A stretch of DNA of 64,000 nucleotides from JAEYKI01 sp036679405 (GCA_036679405.1 JAVBVZ010000012.1:16318-80317); one strand, 5' to 3'. Positions 1 through 8,732 are shown, counted from the first letter of the stretch. The notes: generated by a model not told the origin, from the letters alone. Numbers and translations are program-made.

Positions 1-550
1 AGGCGAGGCCGCCCTCAAACATTTTTACGACAGTATTTTTTGCGCGGGCCTGATCCCGGCCGGTGCGCGGGTGCTGGATGTGGGCACAGGGGCCGGGTTC
101 CCGGGGATCCCCCTGGTGATCGCGCGGCCGGACATCCGCATGACGCTGATGGATTCGGCCGTAAAGAAGACGGCGTTTGTAAAAGAAGCGGCGCAAAGCA
201 TAGGCGCCAAAGTAACGGTTGTATGCGCGCGTGCCGAGCAGGCCGCAAAAACGGAAATGCGCGAGTCGTTTGACGTTTGCGTGTCCCGGGCGGTGGCTTC
301 CCTGCGGCAGCTTTGCGAACTCTGCCTGCCGTATGTTCGTCCCGGCGGGATATTTCTGGCGTATAAAAGCGCGTTTGAAGAAGAGGCAAAGGAAGCGCAG
401 GGGGCGCTTGCCCTGCTGGGCGGAACGTTTACCGAGGCCGTTTGGGGCGGCGGCGGAGACAACCACAGCGTTCTGGTCATAAAAAAAACGGGGCGGACCC
501 CCGAAAAATACCCAAGAAGATATGCAAGGATATTAAAAAACCCCCTGTGA
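1..550 (+). CDS. rsmG: 16S rRNA m7G527 methyltransferase RsmG (GidB), 5'-truncated by the window edge
   Basis: The open frame is already running at base 2 and ends with TGA at 548-550, so about 182 C-terminal residues are seen. RsmG transfers a methyl group from SAM to N7 of G527 in 16S rRNA. The visible part starts at the family's ALKHF segment and carries the SAM-binding motif DVGTGAGFPGIPL, followed by the CVSRAVASL region and a C-terminal RRYARI-type end, all typical of RsmG. The start codon lies upstream of the window. The gene ends directly against the convergent DnaC-like gene with no spacer. rsmG normally lies near parA/parB and oriC, which fits the par genes about 6 kb away. Confidence 0.95.
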   Translation, partial: GEAALKHFYDSIFCAGLIPAGARVLDVGTGAGFPGIPLVIARPDIRMTLMDSAVKKTAFVKEAAQSIGAKVTVVCARAEQAAKTEMRESFDVCVSRAVASLRQLCELCLPYVRPGGIFLAYKSAFEEEAKEAQGALALLGGTFTEAVWGGGGDNHSVLVIKKTGRTPEKYPRRYARILKNPL

Positions 551-1465
551 TCATTTGAGGCGGATATCCACGCCTTCAAATACCAGCTGGCCGGACAGGG
601 CGGCAAACCGCAGCCGGGAATATACGCGCTCTCCGTAGCGCGCGGCAATGTTGTCCGTGGTCAGGTTGGAAGCGATCACGGTATTTTTTTTGCCGTCTAT
701 GCGTTTGTTTAACAGATCAAGGAAATATTCTTTGGTCACGTTTTGGGTGGCGGGCTCCACGCCCAGGTCGTCTATTAAAAGCAGCGAGCAGTTCCTAAGA
801 AAAGAGAGCTCTACGTCGTGCCCCAGGCGGTGCCGGTGGAACGCGGAAAAAAGTTCCCCCGCGCCGATCAGCATGACGTCTTCGCCCCGCGCGTACACCG
901 CTTTTGCAATGCTGCGCAAAATAAACGTTTTTCCAAGGCCGGTCGAACCGGTTAAAAGCAGGTTCAAGGTTTGCGTATGCGGAAAGCTTTCCGCATATTT
1001 TTTTGCGTAGTTTTCAAGCGCAATGTATTTTTCCCGCTGGGTCGCGCCGTTTTTGCAGGCAAACGTGTCTGAAAATTTTGAACGGTCGGATACGTCGAAG
1101 CTCTCGGAGAGGGATTCGATATCAAAAGCGCCGTAGGCTTCCCGGTATATCCTGTCCCGCAGGCAGGCGCAGAAACGGCCGTCCACAAATCCGCTGTCCC
1201 CGCATTTATCGCAGGTGTAGGCGGCGGGAAGGCTGCCGGCGATTTCCTTTTCCTGCCGGCCGATCTCTTCAAGTTCACGCATCACGCCTGCGGTCTGCTC
1301 GTCGCTTAGCGATTCGGCAATGATTTTTTTAAGCAGTTTTTTTTTGCGTTCGCGAAGAGAGCGCATGCCCGGAAGGGCGTCGGTTTTCTGCTGGGAAGTA
1401 TACGCCTGGTTGATGCGGTCGCGGCGGTAGTTTGCAATGACCTCCGCAACCGAGATGTTATTCAT
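551..1465 (-). CDS. DnaC/DnaI-like helicase-loader ATPase
   Basis: 304 residues. An AAA+ ATPase of the DnaC/DnaI/IstB group, which loads the replicative helicase during initiation or restart. Visible features are a coiled N-terminal part, a zinc-ribbon-like cysteine set (CDKC at about 85-88, CAC at about 99-101), Walker A GSTGLGKT at 173-180 and Walker B LLLIDDLG at 228-235. I chose the ATG at 1465 because a GGAGG lies just before it; an upstream in-frame start has no such site. It overlaps the upstream DnaD gene by 8 bases, indicating translational coupling, and DnaD-DnaC pairs are a known primosome arrangement in Firmicutes. An IstB of a transposon is unlikely since no istA is present. Confidence 0.88.
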   Translation of the reverse strand: MNNISVAEVIANYRRDRINQAYTSQQKTDALPGMRSLRERKKKLLKKIIAESLSDEQTAGVMRELEEIGRQEKEIAGSLPAAYTCDKCGDSGFVDGRFCACLRDRIYREAYGAFDIESLSESFDVSDRSKFSDTFACKNGATQREKYIALENYAKKYAESFPHTQTLNLLLTGSTGLGKTFILRSIAKAVYARGEDVMLIGAGELFSAFHRHRLGHDVELSFLRNCSLLLIDDLGVEPATQNVTKEYFLDLLNKRIDGKKNTVIASNLTTDNIAARYGERVYSRLRFAALSGQLVFEGVDIRLK

Positions 1466-2906
1466 AAAAACCCTCCAGAATGCTGTCTGAATCCAGGCGG
1501 TCTTTCTCAAAATGGTCTTTGGAATAGCTGCGCTGCTCGTAGTCGGCCTCGGCTGCGGCTTTTTTGCTTTGGATGGAAAGGTTTTGCTTTTGCGCCTTGG
1601 CCAGCGTGTTTACGCCGCCCTGGGCCCAGTTTTGCAAAATGCGGCTCATATAGGCCAGCGGATTTTGGGTGATGGAACTGATATCCGCCGCAAAAAGCAG
1701 AACGTCGTGCGGGAGCTTTTGCTCTTTTGTCCATTTTATATAGTTTTTGCGGTCGGCTTCGGTCACGGTTTTGCTGATACCCGCGCATTCAAACACCTGC
1801 TGCATTTTTTTGTCTATCTGGTTCTGGCTGCGGATGTGTTTTAAGATATCCTCTTTTTCGGTGATCTCTGCTTTTTTCCATTCGCGCAGCAGCGCGTCCG
1901 CCTTTTTGACCGAACGGCCCATGTTGGCCGCCGTCTGCTCGCACGCAAGCAGGATGCATTCGTGCGTGAAGCCCATCTCCTGCCAGGCGGGATACAGGTT
2001 TTCCAGTTCGGGCGTGATGCGCTTGCGCGTATATTTTAGCGCCTCCAGTACGGAAAGCAGCTGTTCGTTCAGCGTTTTTTGGTTGCGCTTGCAGGCGTCG
2101 ATGCCGGTGGAGGTGGTGACGCCGCGCTCATAGTAAGACTTTAAAATGGCGTCCAAATATTTCATGCTGGGTTTGAGAGAAGCGGTGGTGTCGCTCATGG
2201 CCAAAAGCACCGCGTCCTGCGTAAAGCCCCATTCGCGCGTCCATTTTTCATAAAGCGCCAGTTCGTCCGCCGTGGGAAGGCGGGAAGTGCCCGCGTCCAG
2301 CCGCCGGATCACCTGCAGCGCGCCGCTGGAAGCGGCCGTATAAGCGCCGATTTTCTGCTGTGCCTTGTCGGGCGTGTCCACGCCCGCGTCCGCCCAGCTC
2401 ATGGCAACTTTATCAAGGTAGGCCACCGAGACGTTTTTGCCCCGCACAGACCCGCTGCTCACATGGCGGACCAAAAGAAGGACAACGTCGTGCGGCAGGC
2501 CGTAGACGGTTGTAAAATCCAAAATGGTTTTGATTTCGTTGGTAGTCAGGCTGCGGTTTACAATGCTTTGCAGCTCGGAAATATAGTTTTGGTGCGGATA
2601 AAGCTTTTGTACAGGCCTTTGCGCAGGCGGGGCCGGGGACAAAAACTCACAGGTCACGGGATTTTGGCCGGAAATCAGAACAAGGCCTTTGCCCTGCCAG
2701 TATTCAAGCGCTTCTTCGATCTGAAGGTCGGTCAGATGGAGGGAACGGCTGATGCTCTGCACTGAAATCTCCGTGCCCACCGAAGAAGACAAAAGCCCGA
2801 AGAGATATACCTTGATATAGTCGCCCGGCGCAGAAGGCATATAATTTTCGATAAACTCAATTGAAACCGGCAAAAATTTTCCGCCGGCCGACGTGAATTT
2901 GTACAT
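1458..2906 (-). CDS. DnaD-domain replication initiation protein with four DnaB_2 repeats
   Basis: 482 residues. The N-terminal about 100 residues look like the DnaD winged-helix domain. Behind it are four copies of the C-terminal DnaD (DnaB_2) module at about 115-190, 212-275, 296-350 and 380-440. Each has the pattern W/Y-x(5)-GF/LP-x-D/E-x(2)-LLA followed by YLD/YMSRIL-x(2)-W. Usual DnaD proteins have one such module. DnaD and DnaB help load the helicase at oriC or at PriA sites and remodel DNA. I chose the second ATG (2906) because AAGGGA is spaced correctly for it and abuts the first ATG at 2912. It is co-transcribed with the helicase-loader gene. Confidence 0.88.
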   Translation of the reverse strand: MYKFTSAGGKFLPVSIEFIENYMPSAPGDYIKVYLFGLLSSSVGTEISVQSISRSLHLTDLQIEEALEYWQGKGLVLISGQNPVTCEFLSPAPPAQRPVQKLYPHQNYISELQSIVNRSLTTNEIKTILDFTTVYGLPHDVVLLLVRHVSSGSVRGKNVSVAYLDKVAMSWADAGVDTPDKAQQKIGAYTAASSGALQVIRRLDAGTSRLPTADELALYEKWTREWGFTQDAVLLAMSDTTASLKPSMKYLDAILKSYYERGVTTSTGIDACKRNQKTLNEQLLSVLEALKYTRKRITPELENLYPAWQEMGFTHECILLACEQTAANMGRSVKKADALLREWKKAEITEKEDILKHIRSQNQIDKKMQQVFECAGISKTVTEADRKNYIKWTKEQKLPHDVLLFAADISSITQNPLAYMSRILQNWAQGGVNTLAKAQKQNLSIQSKKAAAEADYEQRSYSKDHFEKDRLDSDSILEGFYE

Positions 2907-2943
2907 AAGCATCCCTTGTTTTTTTTAAGCGCGTTTCCCTTGT

Positions 2944-3831
2944 TTATTTATACATTTTGCAAAATTCAACAACCGCTTCATTCAGCCTGTCCGCTTTTTC
3001 TTCCTGCACCAGATAATTGCAGTTGCGAACGGCAAAGGTTTTAAGGCCGCGGATGGGGAAACCGGCCAGCCCGTCTACAAGGGGCGGGGTCATTTTGTCG
3101 TCCATCCCGCGGATCACCAGCGTGGGGCTGGCGATGTCCAGGATCTTTTCGGTGATCTCATGGTCGTTATAATTTTGCGCGTATAATTTGATGATCATTT
3201 TAAATTCCTTGTCGCCAAACGGAAGGAACGTTTCTTCCAGCACCTCGTCCGTTAAAATGGTGCGGTCAAAATACAGGGAGGAAAGTTCTTTGGAAAACGA
3301 CTGTTTGGTGAACAGAAGTTTGGAAGTCATGGATACAAACGGGAAATAGGGGGGGTATTTCTGGGCCGACGAATGGATGGCCGGAGAAATAAACATAAGG
3401 TTTCCCGCGCGCGCCGCGTTGTGCAGCGCAAAATCCAGTACATAGGCGGCGCTTTCCCCAAACACGCAGAAGTGCGCTTTTGCAATCTTGAGGGAATTCA
3501 TAAAGGCTTCAATGCAAAGCGCGATCTCCTCTACGCTGTAACTGATGTGCGGTTTGCCCGAAAACCCGTGGCCGGGCAGGTCTACGGCGTAGACCGTAAA
3601 ATGCTCGGAAAGCGCTTCTATATTGCTGCGGAAGGTATACAGGCTCTGCCCTATACCGTGGATCAGAATAAGCGGATCTCCGGCGCCGGTTTTAATGTAA
3701 TGGATGGAGGTTTCAACCTCTTCGATTTCTTCTTTGCCGCGGATGTCCACGTATGTGTCGAACTCTATTTTGGTAAATTCTCCAATATGCGCCCTGTTGA
3801 CAAAACTTTTATGTCCTGATGTTTCAAACAT
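2944..3831 (-). CDS. alpha/beta hydrolase with an atypical catalytic triad
   Basis: 295 residues. An alpha/beta hydrolase-fold protein: oxyanion loop LIHGIGQS at about 56-63, DLPGHGFSG at 84-92, nucleophile elbow GESAA around Ser127 and the acid-loop VIRGMDD near 239-245. At the place of the catalytic histidine, where relatives read G-H, this protein has NCNYLVQEE (about 270-278), so the His appears replaced by Tyr273. The last Gly of the GxSxG elbow is Ala. It may be a non-hydrolytic or altered-specificity member. It sits between dapF and the DnaD gene in one leftward operon. Substrate unknown. Confidence 0.85.
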   Translation of the reverse strand: MFETSGHKSFVNRAHIGEFTKIEFDTYVDIRGKEEIEEVETSIHYIKTGAGDPLILIHGIGQSLYTFRSNIEALSEHFTVYAVDLPGHGFSGKPHISYSVEEIALCIEAFMNSLKIAKAHFCVFGESAAYVLDFALHNAARAGNLMFISPAIHSSAQKYPPYFPFVSMTSKLLFTKQSFSKELSSLYFDRTILTDEVLEETFLPFGDKEFKMIIKLYAQNYNDHEITEKILDIASPTLVIRGMDDKMTPPLVDGLAGFPIRGLKTFAVRNCNYLVQEEKADRLNEAVVEFCKMYK

Positions 3832-3887
3832 TTTTTTGCTTCTCCTGGTTATGTTTATGATTAATGTACGCAGCGGGCAGGAGGCCG

Positions 3888-4724
3888 TTAAAGGCCGTCC
3901 GGCGCCGCCGTACCTGAAAATACATATTCGGCCGGTCCGGTCATGAAGACCCGACCGGTGTCTTTATATTCTATCACAAGTTTTCCGGTTTGGGTAAAAA
4001 CATTTACTTTTTTTTGCGTGAAGCCCTTCAGGGAAGAGACCACCGCCGTTGCGCAGGCGCCGGTGCCGCATGCGAGCGTCAGGCCCGCGCCTCTTTCCCA
4101 GGTGGTGATGCGGATTGAATCGGGGGAAAGGACGCGCGCAAAGTTTACGTTTGTCTTTTTGGGGAAGGCCGGATGCGTCTCAATAGCGGGGCCGAACGCG
4201 GTGGGATCAAGCCCGTCATCCTCTTCGGTAAAAACCACCGTATGGGGAACGCCCATCAGCACCGTGGAAAGTTTGATTTCGCGCCCAAGAACGGAAATGC
4301 GGTTTGACATTGCGGGCAGAGGGGCGTCTACGGGGATCTGTTCGTTTTCAAAAACGGGCAGCCCCATGTCGACCTTAACGCCGGTGACACGTTCGCCGGC
4401 CATTTCAAGCTGCGGGCGCATGATCCCGGCCAGCGTACTGACCGTTAGCTCTTTTTTGTCTGTGATCTTCCGGTCGTAGACAAAGCGCGCAAAACAGCGG
4501 ATCCCGTTGCCGCACATTTCCGCCTCGCTTCCGTCCGCGTTGAAGATACGCATGCGGATATCGGCATCCAGGGCGGGTGCGACAATGATAAGCCCGTCCG
4601 CGCCCACGTTTACGCGGCGTGCGCAAAGACGGCGGGCCAGGGCGGGCAGGTCGAAGCCTTCTGTTTCGCTTTGGGTGGTTATAATAAAGTCGTTTCCAAG
4701 TCCGTGCATCTTGGTGATTTCCAT
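3888..4724 (-). CDS. dapF: diaminopimelate epimerase
   Basis: 278 residues, normal length. DapF interconverts LL- and meso-diaminopimelate, the last step before lysine and before the peptidoglycan cross-linking residue. Both catalytic cysteines are visible: Cys71 in ADGSEAEMCGNGIRCF and Cys219 in LTLACGTGACATA. The N-terminus MEITKMHGLGNDF is the standard family start and GAGGGTA precedes the ATG. It is the first gene of the leftward operon running to the DnaC-like gene, with a promoter at 4758-4786. The cell wall therefore probably contains meso-DAP. Confidence 0.97.
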   Translation of the reverse strand: MEITKMHGLGNDFIITTQSETEGFDLPALARRLCARRVNVGADGLIIVAPALDADIRMRIFNADGSEAEMCGNGIRCFARFVYDRKITDKKELTVSTLAGIMRPQLEMAGERVTGVKVDMGLPVFENEQIPVDAPLPAMSNRISVLGREIKLSTVLMGVPHTVVFTEEDDGLDPTAFGPAIETHPAFPKKTNVNFARVLSPDSIRITTWERGAGLTLACGTGACATAVVSSLKGFTQKKVNVFTQTGKLVIEYKDTGRVFMTGPAEYVFSGTAAPDGL

Positions 4725-4757
4725 AGCAGATCATACCCTCTTTTTTTGGTGGCTTTT

Positions 4758-4786
4758 ATTATATCAAATAAATCCGCCTCCGTAAA
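4758..4786 (-). promoter_or_regulatory. sigma-A promoter of the dapF operon
   Basis: On the minus strand, TTTACG and a perfect TATAAT are separated by 17 bases, about 35 bases ahead of the dapF start. Confidence 0.6.
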
Positions 4787-4952
4787 GCAGGCGGCAGGCC
4801 GGAAAAAATTGCTGAAACCCGCCCCCGCGCAATGCGGGGCCCTTTTTTGCGCGCAATGGCAAAAGCGGCGCAAAATCGGGAGAATTTGGCCGCGGCCGCG
4901 CCGTCTTTTTAAAAAGCCTGCGCTTTTGCCGGCGCGGATAAAAATCCCGCGA

Positions 4953-4981
4953 TTGATTTTACAGGCGGTATTATATATAAT
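4953..4981 (+). promoter_or_regulatory. sigma-A promoter of the DUF5711-cvpA operon
   Basis: TTGATT, a 17-base spacer and TATAAT (4976-4981). It lies about 50 bases upstream of the GGGGGAAG ribosome site of the next gene. Confidence 0.6.
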
Positions 4982-5029
4982 ATGTTGAGATGCAGGAAAA
5001 AACAGCCTGATTTTCTCATGGGGGAAGTT

Positions 5030-6145
5030 ATGTATTATGTAAAGTCAAGAAGAAAAGTGGCCAGAAAACGGCTGGCGATCATACTCGCATGCGTGGTCGC
5101 GGCGGCCGGAGCACTGGCCGTATATTTTTTCTTTTTTTCAGATAACCGTATCAATAAACCGCCGCTGCAGGAACTGGAAGTAAAATTACCAGAAAATGTA
5201 ATTGCGAACCAGGACGGGCTTTTGTATAAAAGAGCGGACAACCTTGTTTATATGGATTTTAAGGGAGAGACGGTATGGACCCTTCCGGTAGACGCCGCGC
5301 AGGATGCGTTTACCGCATCCGAGTCCATGATCGCCTCTTTCGGCGAAAAGGACGCGCAGTTTTTGACCTTTGACAAAGAGCAGCTTTTTACCGTTTCTTT
5401 GGACCAGGAGATCAGCGCCGTGCGGTGCGGGACCAATATGGCGGGCATCCTGACCACCGACCAGGATGAAAGCGGGCATAACCTTTCATATATATATATA
5501 TACGACCTTGCGGGCAATAACGTGGGGCAGATAGACATGAACGAAAAACAGATCATAGATTTCGGGATATACGGCGATTCGGATATGCTCTGGACCCTTT
5601 CGCTGGACACTTCCGGCGTGGTGCCTACCACGTATATCCTGACCTTCAAGATGGACGGGACCATGACCAACAGCATAGAGGTGAACACCCAGATCGTTGA
5701 AAAGGTTTATGTGACGAGCGATTCCATATATGCGTCGGGCACGAACAGCCTGGTCGACTATTCCTATTTCGGCGAGCAGCAGGACGATACGCTTATTTAT
5801 GGCTGGCAGCCTTACGATGTCAGCATCAGCGGCTCCGACATCAAGATGTTGTATAAGACCCGCGCGGAAGAAGAAGATATAGATACCATCAGCTCTGCAA
5901 AGCTGTTGGACGCATCCCTTTCCGAAGTGATGATCTATTTTCCGCGGGAGATCTTTTCCGCTATGATCACCCAGAATGGGATCTATGCATTTGCAAACGA
6001 TAAGATTTACATATATAATAATCAGACGGGCGAGGTTCAAAAGGAGATCGAACTGGATTTCCCCATTACGCAGGCCAAAAAGATAAGCGACGGATATGCG
6101 GTGATCTGGGATGAGACTTCGTCATATCTGTATGCCCTCAGCTAA
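5030..6145 (+). CDS. DUF5711-type membrane-anchored beta-propeller protein
   Basis: 371 residues from the ATG at 5030, chosen because GGGGGAAG lies 4 bases before it; an in-frame ATG at 4982 overlaps the promoter -10. A basic N-terminus (KSRRKVARKR) is followed by one transmembrane helix at about 15-36. The rest is a long extracytoplasmic part of beta-rich repeats of propeller character. I recognise this as the uncharacterised DUF5711 family, which in Clostridia commonly precedes cvpA as here (18-base gap). The function is unknown; a surface sensor or scaffold is possible but not shown. Confidence 0.7.
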   Translation: MYYVKSRRKVARKRLAIILACVVAAAGALAVYFFFFSDNRINKPPLQELEVKLPENVIANQDGLLYKRADNLVYMDFKGETVWTLPVDAAQDAFTASESMIASFGEKDAQFLTFDKEQLFTVSLDQEISAVRCGTNMAGILTTDQDESGHNLSYIYIYDLAGNNVGQIDMNEKQIIDFGIYGDSDMLWTLSLDTSGVVPTTYILTFKMDGTMTNSIEVNTQIVEKVYVTSDSIYASGTNSLVDYSYFGEQQDDTLIYGWQPYDVSISGSDIKMLYKTRAEEEDIDTISSAKLLDASLSEVMIYFPREIFSAMITQNGIYAFANDKIYIYNNQTGEVQKEIELDFPITQAKKISDGYAVIWDETSSYLYALS

Positions 6146-6163
6146 AGGGCGGCAGGAGGAAAT

Positions 6164-6874
6164 ATGTCACTGGTAATCATCAACTATATACTGTTGTTTT
6201 TGATCGCAATCTATGTGATGCAGGGTGTATACAAAGGCTTTTTGATGTCCCTTTATTCAACGGGCGGCATGGCCGCTTCCTGGATAGTGGCCGCAGGCGT
6301 AACGCCGCTTTTGTCCGCACAGATTGCAAAAGGCTCTACGTACACGTTTTTGCTGTATATGACCGATGTTTCGGATAAGGTTTCCACCGTTGAACTGGCG
6401 CGTACTTCGGTCGACAGCTTGTCGGCCGCGCAGATCAAGGATGTGGTGGACTATGCAAATCTGCCTACGCCTTTTGGCGAGGCCCTTTCCAGCAACATGA
6501 CCAACCTTTCCTTTGCGCAGCAGGGGTACGCGACGGTGGCGGACTACCTGAACCTGACCGTTGCAAATGTCACCGTCAACATTATTTCTTTTCTGATCAT
6601 CTATATTTTGTGCAGGGTGTTCATTTCGCTGATTTTAGGATCCATGTATTTTGCTTCGCCTTTTCAGGCGCTGCGCAAATACGACGGCCTGATCGGCGGG
6701 ATACTGGGCGGCGTCCGCGGGTTCTTTGCCATGTTTGCGCTGGCCATGATTCTTCCGGTGGTTATTTTATTGGTCTCGGCGCCCGAGCTTACCCAGTATT
6801 TAAACGAATCCACATTGCTGATGTTCTTTTACAAAACAAACTTCCTATACGGCCTGATCTCCGGCGTGGTCTAG
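6164..6874 (+). CDS. CvpA family membrane protein
   Basis: 236 residues. Four to five predicted transmembrane helices: about 3-25, 30-48, 135-160, and 180-205, with a hydrophobic C-terminus. The N-terminal YVMQGVYKGFLMSL and the RKYDGLIGGILGGVRG segment match the CvpA/colicin V production family. CvpA proteins affect envelope integrity; their molecular role is unsettled. AGGAGG precedes the ATG. Second gene of the operon with the DUF5711 protein; the stop codon is immediately followed by the first parS palindrome. Confidence 0.8.
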   Translation: MSLVIINYILLFLIAIYVMQGVYKGFLMSLYSTGGMAASWIVAAGVTPLLSAQIAKGSTYTFLLYMTDVSDKVSTVELARTSVDSLSAAQIKDVVDYANLPTPFGEALSSNMTNLSFAQQGYATVADYLNLTVANVTVNIISFLIIYILCRVFISLILGSMYFASPFQALRKYDGLIGGILGGVRGFFAMFALAMILPVVILLVSAPELTQYLNESTLLMFFYKTNFLYGLISGVV

Positions 6875-6892
6875 TTGTTTCACGTGAAACAA
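6875..6892. promoter_or_regulatory. parS: parS centromere site 1
   Basis: An 18-base perfect palindrome with core TGTTTCACGTGAAACA (6876-6891), one base from the Bacillus parS consensus TGTTCCACGTGAAACA. This is the ParB-binding chromosome segregation site. It sits right after the cvpA stop and about 85 bases from the end of parB. Confidence 0.93.
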
Positions 6893-6916
6893 TGCGCGCC
6901 GGCCTTTATAGTAAAC

Positions 6917-6946
6917 AAAAGGATGTTTCACGTGAAACATCCTTTT
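6917..6946. promoter_or_regulatory. parS: parS centromere site 2, within a terminator-like hairpin
   Basis: The same 16-base core TGTTTCACGTGAAACA at 6924-6939 lies within a 30-base perfect palindrome (AAAAGGA arms) followed by a T-rich run. It probably serves both as a second ParB site and as a bidirectional Rho-independent terminator between the convergent cvpA and parB transcripts. The two cores are 48 bases apart. Confidence 0.88.
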
Positions 6947-6976
6947 TTATTTGTTCTTTTAAAAAAGCTTTTCGGC

Positions 6977-7816
6977 TTATTTGATCAGATGGTCGTAAAG
7001 CGCCTGGAGCTGCTCTTTTGAATAGTATTCTATCACGATCTTCCCGGAGGCTTCCGTGCCCTTGAAGGAAACCTTTGTATCGAGGCGGCCTGAAAGCGCT
7101 TTTTGCGCGTCATTGAGCTCGGGCGTGCGCGGCGGGGCGGGGCGGGAACGGACTGCCGGCGCCGTCAGAAGGCGGCGGACATATTCTTCCGTCTGCCGCA
7201 CGGAAAACCCGCGCGTACAGGCAAGCTCGGCCGCGTCCGCGATAGCCGTTTCGTTTTCCAGGGGAAGCAGCGCGCGCGCATGTCCCGCGGAAAGCGCTCC
7301 TTCCTGTACCATTTTTTTAACGGAAGAAGGAAGGCCGATGAGCCGCGTTAAGTTTGCGATGGCGCTGCGGGATTTGCCGACGCGCCGGGAAACTTCCTCC
7401 TGCGTTAAGCTGTAGTTTTCCATAAGCGTTTTTAAGGCTTCGGCCTGCTCAATGGCGTTTAAGTCTTCGCGCTGGATGTTTTCTATAAGAGATATCTCAA
7501 GGATCTCATGGTCGGTCAAGTCTTTTGGGATAACGGGGAGTTTTTGAAGGCCGGCCAGCCGCGAAGCGCGGTAGCGGCGTTCCCCGGCGATAATGGTATA
7601 GCGCCCGCCGCTTTTTACCACCAACAGAGGCTGCATCACCCCGTGCGTACGGATGGACTGCGCAAGCTCTTCCAGTTTTTCCGGGTCAAAATTCTTTCTG
7701 GGCTGGCTGGGATCGGTATCCAGCAAAGAGATGTCCACTTCTAAAAAAGACTTGGCCGGCGCGGTGGCGGTGTCGCCCATCAGCGCGCCCAGGCCTTTTC
7801 CCAGTGCCTGTTTCAT
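6977..7816 (-). CDS. parB: chromosome partitioning protein ParB (Spo0J)
   Basis: 279 residues. ParB is a CTP-dependent clamp that loads at parS and spreads to form the segregation complex. Visible features: N-terminal KQALGKGLGALMGD, LLDTDPSQPRKNFD, the CTPase motif IIAGERRYRASRLAG, ENIQREDLNAIEQA, a helix-turn-helix region (SLTQEEVSRRVGKSRSAIAN) and a C-terminal dimer domain ending YSKEQLQALYDHL. I start it at the ATG at 7816, preceded by GGAGGG; it overlaps the parA stop as ATGA. Two parS sites lie immediately downstream. Confidence 0.97.
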   Translation of the reverse strand: MKQALGKGLGALMGDTATAPAKSFLEVDISLLDTDPSQPRKNFDPEKLEELAQSIRTHGVMQPLLVVKSGGRYTIIAGERRYRASRLAGLQKLPVIPKDLTDHEILEISLIENIQREDLNAIEQAEALKTLMENYSLTQEEVSRRVGKSRSAIANLTRLIGLPSSVKKMVQEGALSAGHARALLPLENETAIADAAELACTRGFSVRQTEEYVRRLLTAPAVRSRPAPPRTPELNDAQKALSGRLDTKVSFKGTEASGKIVIEYYSKEQLQALYDHLIK

Positions 7817-8586
7817 AGGTCGCCCTCCTCGTTTGCGATGAATTCCCGTGCAAGATCCATATACGTGAGAGAACCGAGACACTTTTCATCGTAACGTATG
7901 ATGGGCAGCCCGTAGCTGGGCGCTTCGCCCAGGCGGACATTGCGGGGGATCACGGTATTGTAAACTTTGTTTTTAAAATATTTTTTCACTTCTTCCACCA
8001 CCTGGATCGCCAGGTTGGTCCGTCCGTCGAACATGGTGAGCACCACGCCCTGCACTTCCAGTGCGGGGTTTAAGTTCTGGCGGACCAGCTTGATGGTATT
8101 CATAAGCTGGGATAATCCTTCGAGCGCGTAATATTCGCATTGAATGGGAACCAAGACTTTATTGGCGCAGGTGAGCGCGTTGAGCGTAATCAACCCAAGG
8201 GAGGGGGGGCAGTCCAAAAAAATATAGTCGTAGCTGTCCTGGATGGAAGCAAGCGCGTTTTTCAGCATTTGCTCGCGGGCCATCATGCCCACCATTTCGA
8301 TCTCCGCGCCAACCAGGTTGATGTCGGCCGGCATAATATGAAGGGTTTCCATCATTGTGGGAAGAACGGCGCTTTTTGCAGGCGCGCTTCCTACCAGCAC
8401 GTCGTAACTGGAATGGATGATCGATTCGCCGTCCACGCCCAGGCCGCTGCTGGAATTCCCCTGCGGGTCAATGTCAATGAGCAGCACACGTTTGCCGATT
8501 TCGGCAACACAGGCGCTCAAATTAATGGCCGTGGTGGTTTTGCCGACGCCGCCTTTCTGGTTTGCTATCGCTATGGTTACTGCCAA
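7813..8586 (-). CDS. parA: chromosome partitioning ATPase ParA (Soj)
   Basis: 257 residues. A deviant Walker-A ATPase (ANQKGGVGKTTTAINL) acting with ParB in origin segregation and DnaA control. Also seen are LLIDIDPQGNSSSGLG and the YDYIFLDCPPSLGLIT Walker B strand. The best start is the TTG at 8586, giving MAVTIAIANQ, because AAAGGAG lies 10 bases ahead; the GTG at 8595 almost abuts that site. It is translationally coupled to parB (ATGA) with a minus-strand TATAAT upstream at 8614-8619. Confidence 0.96.
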   Translation of the reverse strand: MAVTIAIANQKGGVGKTTTAINLSACVAEIGKRVLLIDIDPQGNSSSGLGVDGESIIHSSYDVLVGSAPAKSAVLPTMMETLHIMPADINLVGAEIEMVGMMAREQMLKNALASIQDSYDYIFLDCPPSLGLITLNALTCANKVLVPIQCEYYALEGLSQLMNTIKLVRQNLNPALEVQGVVLTMFDGRTNLAIQVVEEVKKYFKNKVYNTVIPRNVRLGEAPSYGLPIIRYDEKCLGSLTYMDLAREFIANEEGDL

Positions 8587-8613
8587 AAATCTCACACTCC
8601 TTTGATACGATCT

Positions 8614-8619
8614 ATTATA
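8614..8619 (-). promoter_or_regulatory. -10 element of the parAB promoter
   Basis: A perfect TATAAT on the minus strand, 28 bases upstream of the TTG start of parA. No convincing -35 is seen at 16-18 bases. Confidence 0.45.
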
Positions 8620-8732
8620 CTAGATAACAAAAAATATGAAAAGGAAAAATGCAAACTTTACGGGCGCAAAACAAAGCGGCGCAAAATACATGGGGGCATG
8701 CGGCGGCCGGGCGGCATAAAAAAGCAGAAAAG

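Noticed and set aside
551..1465. DnaC-like ATPase as IstB of an IS21 element
   Set aside because: No istA or terminal repeats; it is coupled to a DnaD gene.
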